A DNA stretch of 64,000 nucleotides from the NCBI RefSeq assembly GCF_000407605.1, contig NZ_ASWO01000001.1, positions 62,001 to 126,000 of the forward strand, read 5' to 3'. A program made the translations under genes and the position numbers. Within the stretch, counting starts at the first letter, position 1; each line of letters starts with the position of its first letter. The notes under the pieces were generated by a model, which did not search any database, was not told the origin of the DNA, and was given only the letters and a program-made list of their open reading frames with translations. Positions 17,952 to 28,181 of this stretch are shown here, in pieces. The DNA is from Enterococcus sulfureus ATCC 49903 (lineage in GTDB: Bacteria; Bacillota; Bacilli; Lactobacillales; Enterococcaceae).

Positions 17952-18896
17952 TTACGGATTGGTGACAGTTTCACTGGAATTAGGTGTTTCTTGTTCTTTT
18001 GAAGCTGATGTCGTGGTAGTTTCTGTTGTTTCTTCACCTTCAGAAGTTTCACTATATGGTGTATAAAAGATGCCGACTTCCATATCGATAATTCCTTTAT
18101 CAGGTAGATCCTTGGCCACTTTAGGATAATACACCAATTGTTTGGCTAAATTTTCAATATTGACAATCACAGTATTGCCATCTTTCATCATCAAACGCAG
18201 TAATGAATCGTTTGCTTTTGTTGGCGTCGCATTGATTTGTGATATCGCCGATTGGATATCAGCTGGTAATTTTTCATATGCTTTGATTGTATCAATGATT
18301 GCTTGATCGTGTTTAAAGTCTTCTAAAATCACAAAACCATTTGTTGGTTTTTTTGTCCCCTGATCTAGCATCTTCCCATTTTCTAAAATCGGATAGTACA
18401 GGTTGCCTTTTGATAGTTGAGCGATTTGACCATATTCGGTCACGTTGATTTTTAATTCATTGAACGATTTGGGTACAATGCTTACGGATTTGATACGCAC
18501 ATTTTCTTTTTTGATCGCAGATATAGCCGTGGATCTATGCATATACTGTGTCAAAAAATCTTCATCATATACAAATTTAGAATCTGCAATCAACTTGTTC
18601 GCATCAATCGTCTGATTTCCACTGACCTGTATTGCGGCTAAGCGACTAGCAGGTGACACATAATAAATGGTAATCAACAATGGAATCAGCAAGATCCCAA
18701 TAATCGTGCTAAGTCGACGCCACAATTTTTTACGTTGATACTTTTTAAACTGCGGTAAGGTATCGGTAAATGAAGGATGTTCTTTTGTTTCTTTTGGCTG
18801 GATATCTTTATTTGATTTCATTTTTTTTGACTGTTCGTCAAGCTCAACTTGTGATGGTTCAGTTGGTTTAGTGTTTCGTTCTTTATCTTTTGTCAT
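17952..18896 (-). CDS. divIB: Cell division protein DivIB (FtsQ homologue)
   Basis: A single-pass membrane protein of the divisome FtsQLB-type complex. The 314 residues start with a charged cytoplasmic tail (Lys/Glu-rich, ~1-60), then one membrane segment in LSTIIGILLIPLLITIYYVS, the POTRA domain (ASRLAAIQVSGNQTID onward, ~85-155), the beta domain (~160-260) and a Glu/Thr/Ser-rich C-terminal tail. It stabilises FtsL and DivIC at the septum. Position between murG and ftsA is standard. AAGGAGAGG is 6 nt upstream of the ATG. Confidence 0.94.
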   Translation of the reverse strand: MTKDKERNTKPTEPSQVELDEQSKKMKSNKDIQPKETKEHPSFTDTLPQFKKYQRKKLWRRLSTIIGILLIPLLITIYYVSPASRLAAIQVSGNQTIDANKLIADSKFVYDEDFLTQYMHRSTAISAIKKENVRIKSVSIVPKSFNELKINVTEYGQIAQLSKGNLYYPILENGKMLDQGTKKPTNGFVILEDFKHDQAIIDTIKAYEKLPADIQSAISQINATPTKANDSLLRLMMKDGNTVIVNIENLAKQLVYYPKVAKDLPDKGIIDMEVGIFYTPYSETSEGEETTETTTTSASKEQETPNSSETVTNP

Positions 18897-18907
18897 CTTG
18901 CCTCTCC

Positions 18908-20002
18908 TTATTTCACTAGTTGTTGAACAAGATCATAGAGGCGACTAGAAGCATCGGGAATTCCTTGTGCTTTAGAAGCTTGCTTCATTTTTTGACGTTT
19001 AGCTTCATCTAACATGATCTCATCCACTGCAGCAACTAAATTAGTAGCAGTCAAGGTGGCATCTGAAATCATCGTAACCGCTCCAGCATTCACTAGGCTT
19101 TGTGCATTTTTTGTTTGATGATCATTGGTAACATACGGACTTGGGATTAAAATTGCTGGTAATCCTAAAGCAGTAAATTCCGCAATCGATGTCGCACCCG
19201 CGCGGCCAATTAACAAATCACTATTTGCCATCACTTCAGCCATTTGATCGATATACGGCTGGATACTAATATTTTTGAATCCATCTTTTGCCATTCCGAT
19301 TTTTTCTTCGATTTCCTCATAATACCGTTCACCAGAAGCATATAAAACTTGATACTCTTTTTTAGAAAACTCTGGCAACGCCTCTAATACCGCTTGATTG
19401 ATTTTCATCGCTCCTTGACTCCCACCGAAAATCAATACTGTTTTTTTAGTTGGATCTAAACGATATTGTTTTAAAATAGCAGATTCTTGAACATTCGCTA
19501 CTTCTTGTGCCCGTGGATTTCCAACTAAACTCGTTTTTTGTTTTGGAAAATAGTGTTTCGCATCCTCAAATGCTACCGCTATACGATCGACATAACGCGC
19601 TAGAAACTTATTGGTCATTCCAGGTACACTATTTTGTTCATGAACGATCGTTGGAATGTTTAATTTAGCTGCAGCATATACCACTGCACCCGAAACATAT
19701 CCACCCGTCCCGATGACTACATCTGGCTGAAATTCATTAAGAATTTTCTTTGCCTGACGAATACTTTTTAAAAACAACTGAATCGTTTTGACATTATCAA
19801 ATGAAAGACTTCGTTTAAAACCTTGAATTTCTAATGTCTTAAATGGAATATTCATTTGTGGAACGATTTTATTTTCTAATCCTCTCGTAGCGCCCACATA
19901 CATAAATGATGCATTAGGATCGATCGATTGGACGTACTTCACAAAGGCCAATGCTGGATAGATATGTCCACCAGTTCCTCCGCCTGTAACTAAAATTTTC
20001 AT
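18908..20002 (-). CDS. murG: UDP-N-acetylglucosamine--lipid I GlcNAc transferase MurG
   Basis: Adds GlcNAc to lipid I at the inner membrane face, giving lipid II. The 364 residues form the GT28 two-domain fold: N-terminal [15 protein letters not shown] (6-20), the membrane-binding region, [16 protein letters not shown] and [12 protein letters not shown], then the C-terminal UDP-GlcNAc site with [14 protein letters not shown] and the [19 protein letters not shown] block. It is 14 nt after murD and 11 nt before divIB. Confidence 0.97.
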   Translation of the reverse strand: MKILVTGGGTGGHIYPALAFVKYVQSIDPNASFMYVGATRGLENKIVPQMNIPFKTLEIQGFKRSLSFDNVKTIQLFLKSIRQAKKILNEFQPDVVIGTGGYVSGAVVYAAAKLNIPTIVHEQNSVPGMTNKFLARYVDRIAVAFEDAKHYFPKQKTSLVGNPRAQEVANVQESAILKQYRLDPTKKTVLIFGGSQGAMKINQAVLEALPEFSKKEYQVLYASGERYYEEIEEKIGMAKDGFKNISIQPYIDQMAEVMANSDLLIGRAGATSIAEFTALGLPAILIPSPYVTNDHQTKNAQSLVNAGAVTMISDATLTATNLVAAVDEIMLDEAKRQKMKQASKAQGIPDASSRLYDLVQQLVK

Positions 20003-20016
20003 AGTAGACCTATCCT

Positions 20017-21381
20017 TTACTTATTTTTTACTGCTTGGACTGCGGCAATAAATCGATCTCCACGAATTTCAAAATTCGGGTATTGATCCCAACTGGCATT
20101 TGCAGGTGACAGTAAAATCGTGTCCCCTTCTGTCGCTAACTCAAACGCTACAGGAACAGCTGTTTCTACGTTTTCAGTTTCAATGATCGTTGAAATCCCT
20201 GCTTTTTTCGCTGCTCGTATCAGCTTGTCTTTCGTTTCTCCAAAAACAACGATAGCTTTTATTCCCTCTAGCGAAGGGATTAACGCATCAAATTCATTAC
20301 CACGATCTAGGCCACCTGCAAGTAATACTAAAGTCGAGTTTTCAAATCCACCTAGAGCCATTTGTGTCGCTAAAATATTTGTCGCTTTTGAATCGTTATA
20401 TACGCGAACCCCTTCAATTTCTCCTAAATATTGTGTACGGTGTTTTACACCTGAGAAATGACGAAGGGCATTTACGATCGCTTGTGTTTCGATGTTTTGC
20501 AATTTAGCTACTACAATCGCTGCTAAAGCATTCTCGATATTATGTGCTCCTGGCACTCCAAGCTGTGAAACAGGCATGATCTCTTCATGTTGATAATACA
20601 TTATTCCCTCTTGGACATAGGCACCTGCGACTACTTCTTGAGTACTAAATGGCACGACCGTAGCACGCGTTTTTTTAGCAAGTCGTCTTAACTCTTCTTG
20701 ATTGAAGTTTAACACCAAGTAATCTTCTGGAGTCATGTTCTTTTGCATTTCCCACTTCGCTTTTACATAGTCTTCACGCGTACCATGATAATCTAAATGT
20801 GCTTCATATAAATTCGTCACAACCGCAATATGAGGATGAAACGCTGTGATTCCCATCAACTGAAAACTGGACAATTCCATCACCAAACGATCTTGAGCAC
20901 TTACTTCTTGTGCGACTTCACTTGCAGGAAAACCAATATTTCCAGATAATCGCGCCACTCCTTTTTCCATTCCTGCGTTCAAACATTCGCCAATCATCGT
21001 CGTCGTGGTCGTTTTCCCATTTGTCCCTGTAATCCCAATAATCGGTGCATCTGAGATCTCATAAGCTAGTTCTACTTCAGTAATCACAGGGATCTGACGC
21101 TGTAAGGCACGTTCTATAAAAGGATGTGTATACGGAATACCAGGATTTTTTACGATCAGTGAAAATTCTTCATCCAGTAACTCTAATGGATGACTTCCTG
21201 TGATCACTTTAATTCCCTCTGTTAACAAATCTTGAGCTTGCGGATTTTCTTCAAACGGTTTTCCATCGTTAACGGTAACAAGTGCGCCCAAATTATGTAA
21301 TAATTTGGCCGCACTAAATCCGCTTTTTGCAAGTCCGAATACAAGGACTTTTTTATTTTGATATGTCGTGATATTTTTCAT
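20017..21381 (-). CDS. murD: UDP-N-acetylmuramoyl-L-alanine--D-glutamate ligase MurD
   Basis: ATP-dependent addition of D-Glu to UDP-MurNAc-L-Ala in the cytoplasm. In its 454 residues are the N-terminal [17 protein letters not shown], the ATP-binding P-loop [19 protein letters not shown] (~113-131), the central domain [11 protein letters not shown], and the C-terminal domain with [16 protein letters not shown] and [12 protein letters not shown]. All are family landmarks. The gene is 12 nt downstream of mraY. Confidence 0.98.
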   Translation of the reverse strand: MKNITTYQNKKVLVFGLAKSGFSAAKLLHNLGALVTVNDGKPFEENPQAQDLLTEGIKVITGSHPLELLDEEFSLIVKNPGIPYTHPFIERALQRQIPVITEVELAYEISDAPIIGITGTNGKTTTTTMIGECLNAGMEKGVARLSGNIGFPASEVAQEVSAQDRLVMELSSFQLMGITAFHPHIAVVTNLYEAHLDYHGTREDYVKAKWEMQKNMTPEDYLVLNFNQEELRRLAKKTRATVVPFSTQEVVAGAYVQEGIMYYQHEEIMPVSQLGVPGAHNIENALAAIVVAKLQNIETQAIVNALRHFSGVKHRTQYLGEIEGVRVYNDSKATNILATQMALGGFENSTLVLLAGGLDRGNEFDALIPSLEGIKAIVVFGETKDKLIRAAKKAGISTIIETENVETAVPVAFELATEGDTILLSPANASWDQYPNFEIRGDRFIAAVQAVKNK

Positions 21382-21393
21382 CTTATCTCACTC

Positions 21394-22356
21394 CTATAAT
21401 ACGATCCACAATGTCAATAGTGAACAAATCAATCCAACTAACCAAAATACGATATTGATTTTCCACTCTGACCAGCCACTCATTTCAAAATGATGGTGGA
21501 TCGGTGACATTTTAAAAATTCGTTTCCCTGTTAATTTGAAAGAGGCAACTTGCAACATAACACTAGCTGTTTCGCATACATATACTAATCCAACCAATAA
21601 TAGCGTCCATTCTTGATGCAATAAGATCGAGATTGTTGCCAGTAACCCACCTAAAGCTAATGAGCCTACATCCCCCATAAAAATTTTAGCAGGTTTATGA
21701 TTATAAAAGAAAAATCCGATTAATCCGCCTACTACGCTTAAACAAACAATTAAAATCGCATATTGTGCTTGCGCATAGGCAATGATTCCATAAGTGGCAA
21801 ATGAAATTGTTCCTAATCCTGCAACCAATCCATCGATTCCATCAGTAAGATTGACGGCATTTGAAAAGCCGACTAACCAAATGACTACAAATAATCCAAA
21901 CGCATAAGATAACGGAATCTCTAAGCCAAATGCATTCACTGTATTTGGTTGTCCATCAGAGAGATAGACTAAGTAAAATACGATTGCGCCAATAATTTGG
22001 CCAATTAATTTTTGAAGAGAATTTAATCCCATATTGCGTTTTTTAAAAATTTTTATAAAGTCATCTAAGAAACCAATAACGCCGTACAACGCTAAAATAA
22101 ACAATAAGATAAACAAAGTAGAAGTTGCGGCTTTTTGCCAAATCCCTACCCAGATACTGGTAAAGATGATCGCGACTAAAAATACGACCCCGCCCATAGT
22201 AGGAGTACCTGATTTGACTTGATGCCATTTTGGACCTTCATCGCGGATTTCTTGTCCATATTTCTTCATTTGAAAATAGCCAATAAAAAGTGGCATAAAT
22301 GCGATTGTAATGCCAAAACTACTGGCAATTGGTAATATCATTTCTTCCCAATTCAT
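21394..22356 (-). CDS. mraY: Phospho-N-acetylmuramoyl-pentapeptide-transferase MraY
   Basis: Integral membrane enzyme that transfers phospho-MurNAc-pentapeptide to undecaprenyl phosphate to form lipid I. The 320-residue sequence has about ten hydrophobic helices and the family motifs GTPTMGGVVFL, FLDDFIKIFKKRNMGL (catalytic Asp pair), NLTDGIDGLVAG, FMGDVGSLALGG and the cytoplasmic histidine loop MSPIHHHFEMSG. It lies between the PBP gene and murD, with an AGGAGA site close to the ATG. Confidence 0.98.
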   Translation of the reverse strand: MNWEEMILPIASSFGITIAFMPLFIGYFQMKKYGQEIRDEGPKWHQVKSGTPTMGGVVFLVAIIFTSIWVGIWQKAATSTLFILLFILALYGVIGFLDDFIKIFKKRNMGLNSLQKLIGQIIGAIVFYLVYLSDGQPNTVNAFGLEIPLSYAFGLFVVIWLVGFSNAVNLTDGIDGLVAGLGTISFATYGIIAYAQAQYAILIVCLSVVGGLIGFFFYNHKPAKIFMGDVGSLALGGLLATISILLHQEWTLLLVGLVYVCETASVMLQVASFKLTGKRIFKMSPIHHHFEMSGWSEWKINIVFWLVGLICSLLTLWIVL

Positions 22357-22378
22357 GTGTTTTTTCTCCTATTATAAT

Positions 22379-24595
22379 TTACTCATTACTCGCTAGCGTA
22401 ATGGTGATTCGATCTGATTTTTGAACAGGTTGATATGCTTCAATACTTTGTGCGGTCACAAACCCATCTCCTTTAAACTCTACATCTAAATCAAGTAGTG
22501 AAGCTAAACTTACCACATCTGCTTTAGACCATCCGGTTAAATCTGGCAAGACATGATCGGCACTATCCGTAAGTAAAATCAACCGCTCACCAGCTAAAAC
22601 TTTGCTTCCAGTTGGAATCGATTGTTTCACCACTTTGGATCCAGTTCCAACCACGATTGGTTCTAATCCTATTTTTTGAGCAGAAGCTGCAGCTTGATCG
22701 GTATCAAAATTACGGTAATCCTCAACCATCACTTTTTCGATCTCCGCACTTGCTTCTTTCGTAGGTTCATCATTTGTTGAAGACAAGTCCATTGCACGTT
22801 TTAAAACTGCATTGGTAATATCAGATAAAGCATTGTAGTCATAGTCTTTTGGTTTTTTAATCGTCAGATAGAAGATATATTCTGGATTTTCTGAAGGCAC
22901 CATCGAAACAGCCGAATAAATATAATCTGTTCCGCCAAATAAATATTTTCCATTTTCGACAATTTGAGCCGTTCCGGTTTTGACACTTACATCATATCCT
23001 GGAACATTATATTTTCCATAGGCGATTCCGTAATCTTTATTTTCAGTCGTATCGCGCATATATTGACGAGTCAATTGGGCGCTTTCTGCAGTCACAGGAT
23101 TGCCAACTACTTCTTTTGACATCACGGTTTCTTTATTCGTATTTGGATCGACCAATTTTGTGATAAATTGTGGTTTGACCATGACACCATCATTTGCAAT
23201 TGCCGTAAATGCTTGCATCATTTGAAAATTCGTGACCGCAACACCTTGCCCAAATGCGCTCATCGCACGGTCTACGATATTATCTGCTGGTAATTCACCA
23301 CTAACTTCACCATTTAATCCTGAATAAGTACTTCTGCCAAAACCAAATTTTTTCAAATATTCTTGCCATGCATCAGGCATTTTTTCTTCTAAGATGACCA
23401 TTCCTTTATTACTTGACCAAGATAATGCTTGTCGCATTGTAAGTAGGCCTTTTTCGCCATGGTCCCAATCATCGATTGTAGTATCGGCAACTTGGATTTT
23501 GCCACCTTGATAGGTTTCGTTTGGATTGTATACTCCTTGAGTCATTGCCGCAGCCGTCGTTAAGATCTTCATCGTTGAACCAGGCTCATAGGTATCTTGA
23601 ACCAGAATATTTCCCCATTTAAATGTATCCGCGTTCGTACCTTCTTTTGTTTCTGGATCAAAACTTGGCTGTTGAGATAGCGCAATGATTTCTCCTGTAT
23701 CCGCTTTGACTAACATAGCCGTCATATTTTCAGCATCTAATTTATCAAAATATTCCTTCATATATTGATCTAGATACACTTGGATCCGACTATCTAATGT
23801 CGTATAGATATCTTTTCCATCTTCAGCTGGTGTGGATTCTGAAATCGTCCCTGGCAGTGGATTTTGATAATTATCTTTTTGATAGACGATTTTCCCGTCT
23901 TTTCCTTTTAAGATATCATTATAAGCTGCTTCGATCCCCATTTTTCCGACAAGTTCTTTTTCACCGGTCTTTTCTTCCACGACATCAGTATACCCAATCA
24001 AATGAGAAGCGAATGCGCCATTTGGATAAAGACGTGCTGGACTTTCTGTAAAATAAATCCCTACTACATCTTTTTTTGCCATCGCTTCTTCAATGGCTTG
24101 TTTTTGTTTCAACGTTAGATTTTTAGCACTATTGACTTCGACTTGGTAGGATCCTTGTTTTTCACCATTTTCAAGTAATTTCACCACATCGTCAACATCT
24201 ACGTTTTCAACTTGTGCCTTTAAAATTTTTGCCAAAGTTTCAAAGTTTTTTGACTCCGCATATAACTTTTTATCCCCTGTTGTATAGGTTTTGGATAACA
24301 CAATATACGCAGAATACGAAGTCGCATCTTCCGCAATCGCGATGCCATTGCGATCATAAATCGTACCGCGTTTGGCAGCTACCGTTTCGCTTCCTTTGTA
24401 TAGTGCATCTGTTTTATTTTTTAATGAGACATCTGCTACTTTGCCTGCTAATACGATATAACTCAAACGACCCGCAAATAAAAAGAACATCACAAAAGTC
24501 ATAGAGAACAAAAAGATCCCTACTTTTTTGCGATTGCTCTTAGGTGTGCCGTTGTGTTTAGTGAAATATCGCTTGATTTTTTTTATGAGATTCAT
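22379..24595 (-). CDS. pbpC: Class B penicillin-binding protein with PASTA domains (PBP2X type)
   Basis: The septal transpeptidase of the dcw cluster, 738 residues. An N-terminal cytoplasmic tail and membrane helix (~24-46) precede the dimerisation/pedestal domain (ARLYPNGAFASHLIGYTD). The transpeptidase domain has the active serine in EPGSTMKILTTA (STMK), SWSSNKGM (SSN) and VKTGTAQIV (KTGT). Two C-terminal PASTA repeats follow: DTDQAAASAQKIGLEP... and LPDLTGWSKADVVSLASLLD. It works with FtsW-type polymerases, FtsL and DivIB. The symbol follows enterococcal naming for the class B PBP at this locus; pbpX is the streptococcal equivalent. Its ATG directly follows the ftsL stop. No resistance-type change can be judged without a reference. 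Confidence 0.93.
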   Translation of the reverse strand: MNLIKKIKRYFTKHNGTPKSNRKKVGIFLFSMTFVMFFLFAGRLSYIVLAGKVADVSLKNKTDALYKGSETVAAKRGTIYDRNGIAIAEDATSYSAYIVLSKTYTTGDKKLYAESKNFETLAKILKAQVENVDVDDVVKLLENGEKQGSYQVEVNSAKNLTLKQKQAIEEAMAKKDVVGIYFTESPARLYPNGAFASHLIGYTDVVEEKTGEKELVGKMGIEAAYNDILKGKDGKIVYQKDNYQNPLPGTISESTPAEDGKDIYTTLDSRIQVYLDQYMKEYFDKLDAENMTAMLVKADTGEIIALSQQPSFDPETKEGTNADTFKWGNILVQDTYEPGSTMKILTTAAAMTQGVYNPNETYQGGKIQVADTTIDDWDHGEKGLLTMRQALSWSSNKGMVILEEKMPDAWQEYLKKFGFGRSTYSGLNGEVSGELPADNIVDRAMSAFGQGVAVTNFQMMQAFTAIANDGVMVKPQFITKLVDPNTNKETVMSKEVVGNPVTAESAQLTRQYMRDTTENKDYGIAYGKYNVPGYDVSVKTGTAQIVENGKYLFGGTDYIYSAVSMVPSENPEYIFYLTIKKPKDYDYNALSDITNAVLKRAMDLSSTNDEPTKEASAEIEKVMVEDYRNFDTDQAAASAQKIGLEPIVVGTGSKVVKQSIPTGSKVLAGERLILLTDSADHVLPDLTGWSKADVVSLASLLDLDVEFKGDGFVTAQSIEAYQPVQKSDRITITLASNE

Positions 24596-25003
24596 TTATT
24601 TCACATTCCTTAAATTATCCTCTTTATTGGTTAATCCTTTTTCTTCAGCGATTTTTTTAATACGATCGGTTTTGGTTAATTCATTTTTTTCTTGACGTAA
24701 ATCATTGATTTGATTTTGATTTGTTGTAATTTCACTTTGAACTGTTGAGATTGCATTTTCAACAGAACTAATAGTCGTACGTAAATTGATTGTAAATAAG
24801 CCTAATGCGATTGCTCCAATGATAATACTTGCAATCAAATATTTTTCTAGACGACTTAATACAGCCAAACGATGTGCAGGAGACGTTGGCACAGAAACGA
24901 CTTCTGGACGAATCAGTTGATCGGCATATCGAGTAGATTGCTCCGTTTGTTCTTCAGGTGTTAATGGTTGGAATTGATCTTCTTGAAACTTCAATTCAGC
25001 CAT
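24596..25003 (-). CDS. ftsL: Cell division protein FtsL
   Basis: A short bitopic divisome protein that forms a coiled coil with DivIC and is stabilised by DivIB. From the ATG at 25003 it has 135 residues: a ~45-residue cytoplasmic tail, a membrane helix ([20 protein letters not shown]), then an extracellular coiled coil ([20 protein letters not shown] onward). I prefer this start over the ATG at 25018 because GAGGAG sits 7 nt upstream of it. The start overlaps the rsmH stop by 8 nt and the stop abuts the PBP start, so the three genes are tightly coupled. Confidence 0.92.
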   Translation of the reverse strand: MAELKFQEDQFQPLTPEEQTEQSTRYADQLIRPEVVSVPTSPAHRLAVLSRLEKYLIASIIIGAIALGLFTINLRTTISSVENAISTVQSEITTNQNQINDLRQEKNELTKTDRIKKIAEEKGLTNKEDNLRNVK

Positions 25004-25967
25004 GGTTCGTCTCCTCACTTTCTTTTATTCTCTCTACGATTCGTAATTTAGCACTACGTGAACGATTATTTTCTTCCAGCTCTTCTTTAGAAGCTGTAAT
25101 TGGTTTACGATTGACCAAACGTAGTTCTGGTTGAAACTCTTCTGGTATCATCGGTAGACCCGGTGGTACATCTTTTTGTTGACTGTACTCTTTAAAAATG
25201 GTTTTAACGATGCGATCTTCCAGTGAGTGAAAGGTGATCACACTGATTCTACCGTGAAGTGCAAGCAGATCGATTGCTTGTTCTAGTGAGTCTTCCACTA
25301 CACCAAGTTCATCATTGACTGCAATACGTATCGCTTGAAAAATTCGTTTTGCTGGATGTCCACCTTTTCGTCTAGCTGGTGCTGGAATTCCTTCTTTGAT
25401 CAACTCTACAAGTTCACCGGTTGTTTCGATCGGTTTGATTTCTCGTGCGCGTTCAATTTCTCGTGCAACTTGTTTTGAAAATTTTTCTTCTCCATAGCGA
25501 AAGAAAATTTTCACCAATTCATGGTAGCTATATGTATTGACCACATCATATGCAGAAAAATCTGCTGTCTCATCCATCCGCATATCAAGGGGGGCATCTT
25601 GATGGTAGCTAAATCCACGTTCCGCTTCATCTAGCTGTGGAGAGGAAACTCCCAGATCGTATAAAATCCCATCAACACGTGAGACACCTAAAGCCATAAG
25701 TTCTTCTTTCAAATAGCGGAAATTCCGTTTAATAAAGGTCACTTGACCTTTTTCAACATAAGGAGCTAAGCGCTGTTTCGCAAAATCAATGGCTTTTTGA
25801 TCTTGATCAAATGCATAAAGATGACCTGAATCTCCCAATTGCTGAAGTATATATTCACTATGACCTGCACCTCCCAAGGTACAGTCTACGTAAATACCAT
25901 CTTCTTTGATATTCAATCCGTCAACAGTCTCTTTTTTCATGACTGTATAATGCTGAAATTCTGTCAT
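24996..25967 (-). CDS. rsmH: 16S rRNA (cytosine-1402-N4)-methyltransferase RsmH
   Basis: SAM-dependent methyltransferase of the ribosomal P site (formerly MraW), 323 residues. Landmarks are [15 protein letters not shown], the SAM-binding [16 protein letters not shown] (~27-42), [48 protein letters not shown] and the late [12 protein letters not shown]. It is the second gene of the dcw cluster, 13 nt after mraZ. Its role in decoding is separate from the wall, but the position is conserved across bacteria. Confidence 0.97.
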   Translation of the reverse strand: MTEFQHYTVMKKETVDGLNIKEDGIYVDCTLGGAGHSEYILQQLGDSGHLYAFDQDQKAIDFAKQRLAPYVEKGQVTFIKRNFRYLKEELMALGVSRVDGILYDLGVSSPQLDEAERGFSYHQDAPLDMRMDETADFSAYDVVNTYSYHELVKIFFRYGEEKFSKQVAREIERAREIKPIETTGELVELIKEGIPAPARRKGGHPAKRIFQAIRIAVNDELGVVEDSLEQAIDLLALHGRISVITFHSLEDRIVKTIFKEYSQQKDVPPGLPMIPEEFQPELRLVNRKPITASKEELEENNRSRSAKLRIVERIKESEETNHG

Positions 25968-25980
25968 CTTCTGCCTCTTT

Positions 25981-26412
25981 CTAAAACCCGAAATCTATCA
26001 TATTTTCCGCGATCTCATCAAAATTTTCTTCTGCTTCAATTGAGAAAGATCGCCATTTTTCTTCATCCCATATTTCAATTCGATTGGCTACACCAATAAT
26101 GGTGCAATTTTTCGTTAAATTTGCGTAATCACATAAAGTTTTTGGAAGGGTAATTCGTCCTTGTTTATCAAATTCACATTCTGTTGCAGCAGAATAGAGA
26201 AAACGGACGAAGGTGCGAGCTTCTTTTTTGGCTAAAGGCATTTCACTTAATTTTTGTTCAAGTTTTGCCCATTCATCTTTTGGGTATCCAAAAAGACAGC
26301 CATCTAGACCTCTTGTTACGACAAATTGAGGTGCTAGCTGCTCACGTAGTTTCGCGGGAATAATTACTCGGTTTTTGGTATCGATTGTATGCTGAAATTC
26401 GCCCATCAACAT
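25981..26412 (-). CDS. mraZ: Transcriptional regulator / cell division protein MraZ
   Basis: A 143-residue AbrB-fold protein made of two tandem MraZ domains, each with the DxxxR signature: [17 protein letters not shown] (~11-27) and [17 protein letters not shown] (~78-94). MraZ octamers bind direct repeats ahead of the dcw operon and regulate it. The start [11 protein letters not shown] matches the family N-terminus, with a G-rich site 8 nt upstream. Three GTGG repeats at 10-bp spacing lie 40-63 bp upstream, the expected autoregulatory site. Confidence 0.97.
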   Translation of the reverse strand: MLMGEFQHTIDTKNRVIIPAKLREQLAPQFVVTRGLDGCLFGYPKDEWAKLEQKLSEMPLAKKEARTFVRFLYSAATECEFDKQGRITLPKTLCDYANLTKNCTIIGVANRIEIWDEEKWRSFSIEAEENFDEIAENMIDFGF

Positions 26413-26451
26413 CGCAAAAACCCCCGTTCACCACTTGATAAATCAAGTCTA

Positions 26452-26475
26452 CCACAATCCCCCACTTTCTACCAC
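26452..26475 (-). promoter_or_regulatory. MraZ-binding direct repeats upstream of mraZ
   Basis: On minus, GTGG begins three units GTGGTAGAAA, GTGGGGGATT and GTGGTAGACT; the complementary CCAC cores start at 26452, 26462 and 26472, exactly 10 bp apart. A fourth CCAC at 26431 is one base off two further turns. This repeat with 10-bp period is the known MraZ operator layout. The dcw promoter should lie here or just upstream, but its -35 and -10 are not clear to me. Confidence 0.85.
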
Positions 26476-26542
26476 ATTTTCTCAGAAATTGAAAAAAAAG
26501 TTTTGATTTCTTCTTTTTATTTTCACACACTTTTTTTCAAGT

Positions 26543-26914
26543 TTAGATAATCAAACCAATCAAACTGACAATAATCAATAAAATATAGATGAATAAAGTG
26601 AATAAAAATACCATTCGCCAATACATTTTAAAAAAACGTTGGTAATTGATTTCATCAAAAAAGTACGCATGTACGAAAGCTAATCCAATCGCTAGCAATA
26701 TGATCGACATGAAATAATACGCTAAAAGCGTCGTACCAAGGACTTCTAGGGAAAGTTGATGAAAACCGAAGATCAAAAAGAAAGTCGCGATATCTGGAGC
26801 TTTCAAATTGAACTTTCGTTTTAATTGAAAAAATGTCACGATGAATTGCGCACCAAAAAGTGCTATGATTGGAAAAAGGTACCAAAATAGTAAACTAATT
26901 GTAAATGTAATCAT
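26543..26914 (-). CDS. DUF3397 family membrane protein
   Basis: A 123-residue protein with four hydrophobic helices (about 5-28, 42-55, 62-86, 100-122) and a short basic loop QLKRKFNLKAPDIATFFLIF after the first. The sequence and its place immediately upstream of mraZ match the DUF3397 family of lactic acid bacteria. No catalytic motif is visible and no function is known. The repeated neighbourhood with the dcw cluster suggests a wall or division link. No terminator separates it from mraZ, so read-through into the dcw operon is possible. Confidence 0.82.
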   Translation of the reverse strand: MITFTISLLFWYLFPIIALFGAQFIVTFFQLKRKFNLKAPDIATFFLIFGFHQLSLEVLGTTLLAYYFMSIILLAIGLAFVHAYFFDEINYQRFFKMYWRMVFLFTLFIYILLIIVSLIGLII

Positions 26915-27018
26915 AATGTGTTCCTTTCTTATTTTCTGAATACTCAGAAGTGTTTTTTTGGATTACGGGCTTTAGAAAAATTTAGAAAACAATACTATTA
27001 AAAAGGAGAAAATCAGCT

Positions 27019-27972
27019 ATGTTCCATTACTATACGTTCATCAATGACGAATTGCATCGCCAAGATTCTATGCAAGTGTCTACACAGTGGATTCATCTTG
27101 AAGCTCCAGATCCTCACGAAATAAGCGAATTGATCGCAGACTATCAATTACCAAGAGACTATGTAACGGCCATTTTAGATGATGCAGAAAATTCTCGATG
27201 TGAACAATTGAAGCAACCCCATTTTGCCAAACAGCCAGCACTGGTCTTAGTTCAATTTCCAAGGAAAGTCGCAAAAAATCAATACGAAACCTATCCGTTA
27301 TCGATTATTTTTACACACACTCCCTTGGTTATTACGGTATCAAAATTTCCACCGATACTATTTGATACATGCACAACAGACCAAGTGCCTTTTTTCGTCA
27401 ACTCACCAGAAGTACACTGGAAAATCAGTTTTCCTATATTGTGGTGCCTTTCTCATTCGTTTAATCTTTATTTAAAAGAAATCAAACTCCAACTTCAACA
27501 AATCGAACAACAAATCAAAGTCTCCACTGAAAATCAGCAGCTTTATTACATGCTTGAAAGTCAAAAAAGTTTGGTGCTGATCGAGTCTGCCACAAAGAAT
27601 AATTTGGAAACACTTATGATATTCTCAAAAAGTGAGCCGATAAAAGAATCGGATTTATTGGCTAACTATATGCAAGATATTTTGATTGAAACCAAACAAT
27701 CTGTTTCTTCTGCTTCGATCCATTTGCGTTTGATCGATCAAATCAACAATACGTTTTCGGCTATCGTCTCGAATAATTTAAACAATGTTATGAAGTTTCT
27801 AACGTCTTTGACACTGGTATTGACGATTCCAACAATTATTGGTGGCATCTATGGGATGAACGTCACGCTACCGTTTGAAGATTCTAAGATCGCCTTTTGG
27901 CTGATCGCGCTAATAACCGCAAGCTTATGCATTACCGCTATTACCATCTTAAAAAAGAAAAATCTTCTTTAA
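27019..27972 (+). CDS. CorA-family magnesium/divalent cation transporter
   Basis: A 317-residue protein of the CorA 2-TM-GxN type. The N-terminal cytoplasmic domain (~1-240) ends in long helices. Two C-terminal membrane helices flank the signature YGMNVTLPFE (Gly279-Met280-Asn281), which forms the selectivity mouth of the pentameric pore. The terminus is Lys-rich (ILKKKNLL). AAAAGGAGA is 10 nt upstream of the ATG. Mg2+ is the usual substrate, but Co, Ni or Zn export cannot be excluded. It is transcribed divergently from the DUF3397 gene and appears monocistronic. Confidence 0.9.
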   Translation: MFHYYTFINDELHRQDSMQVSTQWIHLEAPDPHEISELIADYQLPRDYVTAILDDAENSRCEQLKQPHFAKQPALVLVQFPRKVAKNQYETYPLSIIFTHTPLVITVSKFPPILFDTCTTDQVPFFVNSPEVHWKISFPILWCLSHSFNLYLKEIKLQLQQIEQQIKVSTENQQLYYMLESQKSLVLIESATKNNLETLMIFSKSEPIKESDLLANYMQDILIETKQSVSSASIHLRLIDQINNTFSAIVSNNLNNVMKFLTSLTLVLTIPTIIGGIYGMNVTLPFEDSKIAFWLIALITASLCITAITILKKKNLL

Positions 27973-27996
27973 TTTCTGCCATTGATTCTTGAGTTT

Positions 27997-28005
27997 TGCT
28001 ATACT
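27997..28005 (+). promoter_or_regulatory. Extended -10 promoter of the small DUF4044 gene
   Basis: TGCTATACT is an extended -10 (TG-n-TATACT). A CTGCCA 18 bp upstream of the -10 is a weak -35. It lies 49 bp ahead of the ATG at 28054 and after the corA stop. Confidence 0.55.
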
Positions 28006-28053
28006 TGAGAGTAAACTAAGCAATAACTGATTCTTTTGGAAAGGTGATAGACG

Positions 28054-28173
28054 ATGAGCGGAAAAAAACCAAAAAGTAGATTTGAAAAAATTACCATGGT
28101 CGTAGTATGGCTAATGTTGATCTTAACAATTGGCTCCATTGTATTGGGCGCAATTGCTAGTATCAAAGGATAA
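28054..28173 (+). CDS. Small single-pass membrane protein (DUF4044-like)
   Basis: A 39-residue open frame with AAAGGTGAT 7-10 nt upstream of the ATG, its own extended -10 promoter and a strong terminator right after the stop, which together support a real gene. The protein has a basic N-terminus (MSGKKPKSRFEKI) and one hydrophobic helix (TMVVVWLMLILTIGSIVLGA). The pattern FEKITMVVVWLMLI resembles the DUF4044 family of tiny proteins in Lactobacillales. Function is unknown; a partner or regulator of a membrane complex is a guess. Confidence 0.75.
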   Translation: MSGKKPKSRFEKITMVVVWLMLILTIGSIVLGAIASIKG

Positions 28174-28181
28174 CAGACAAT

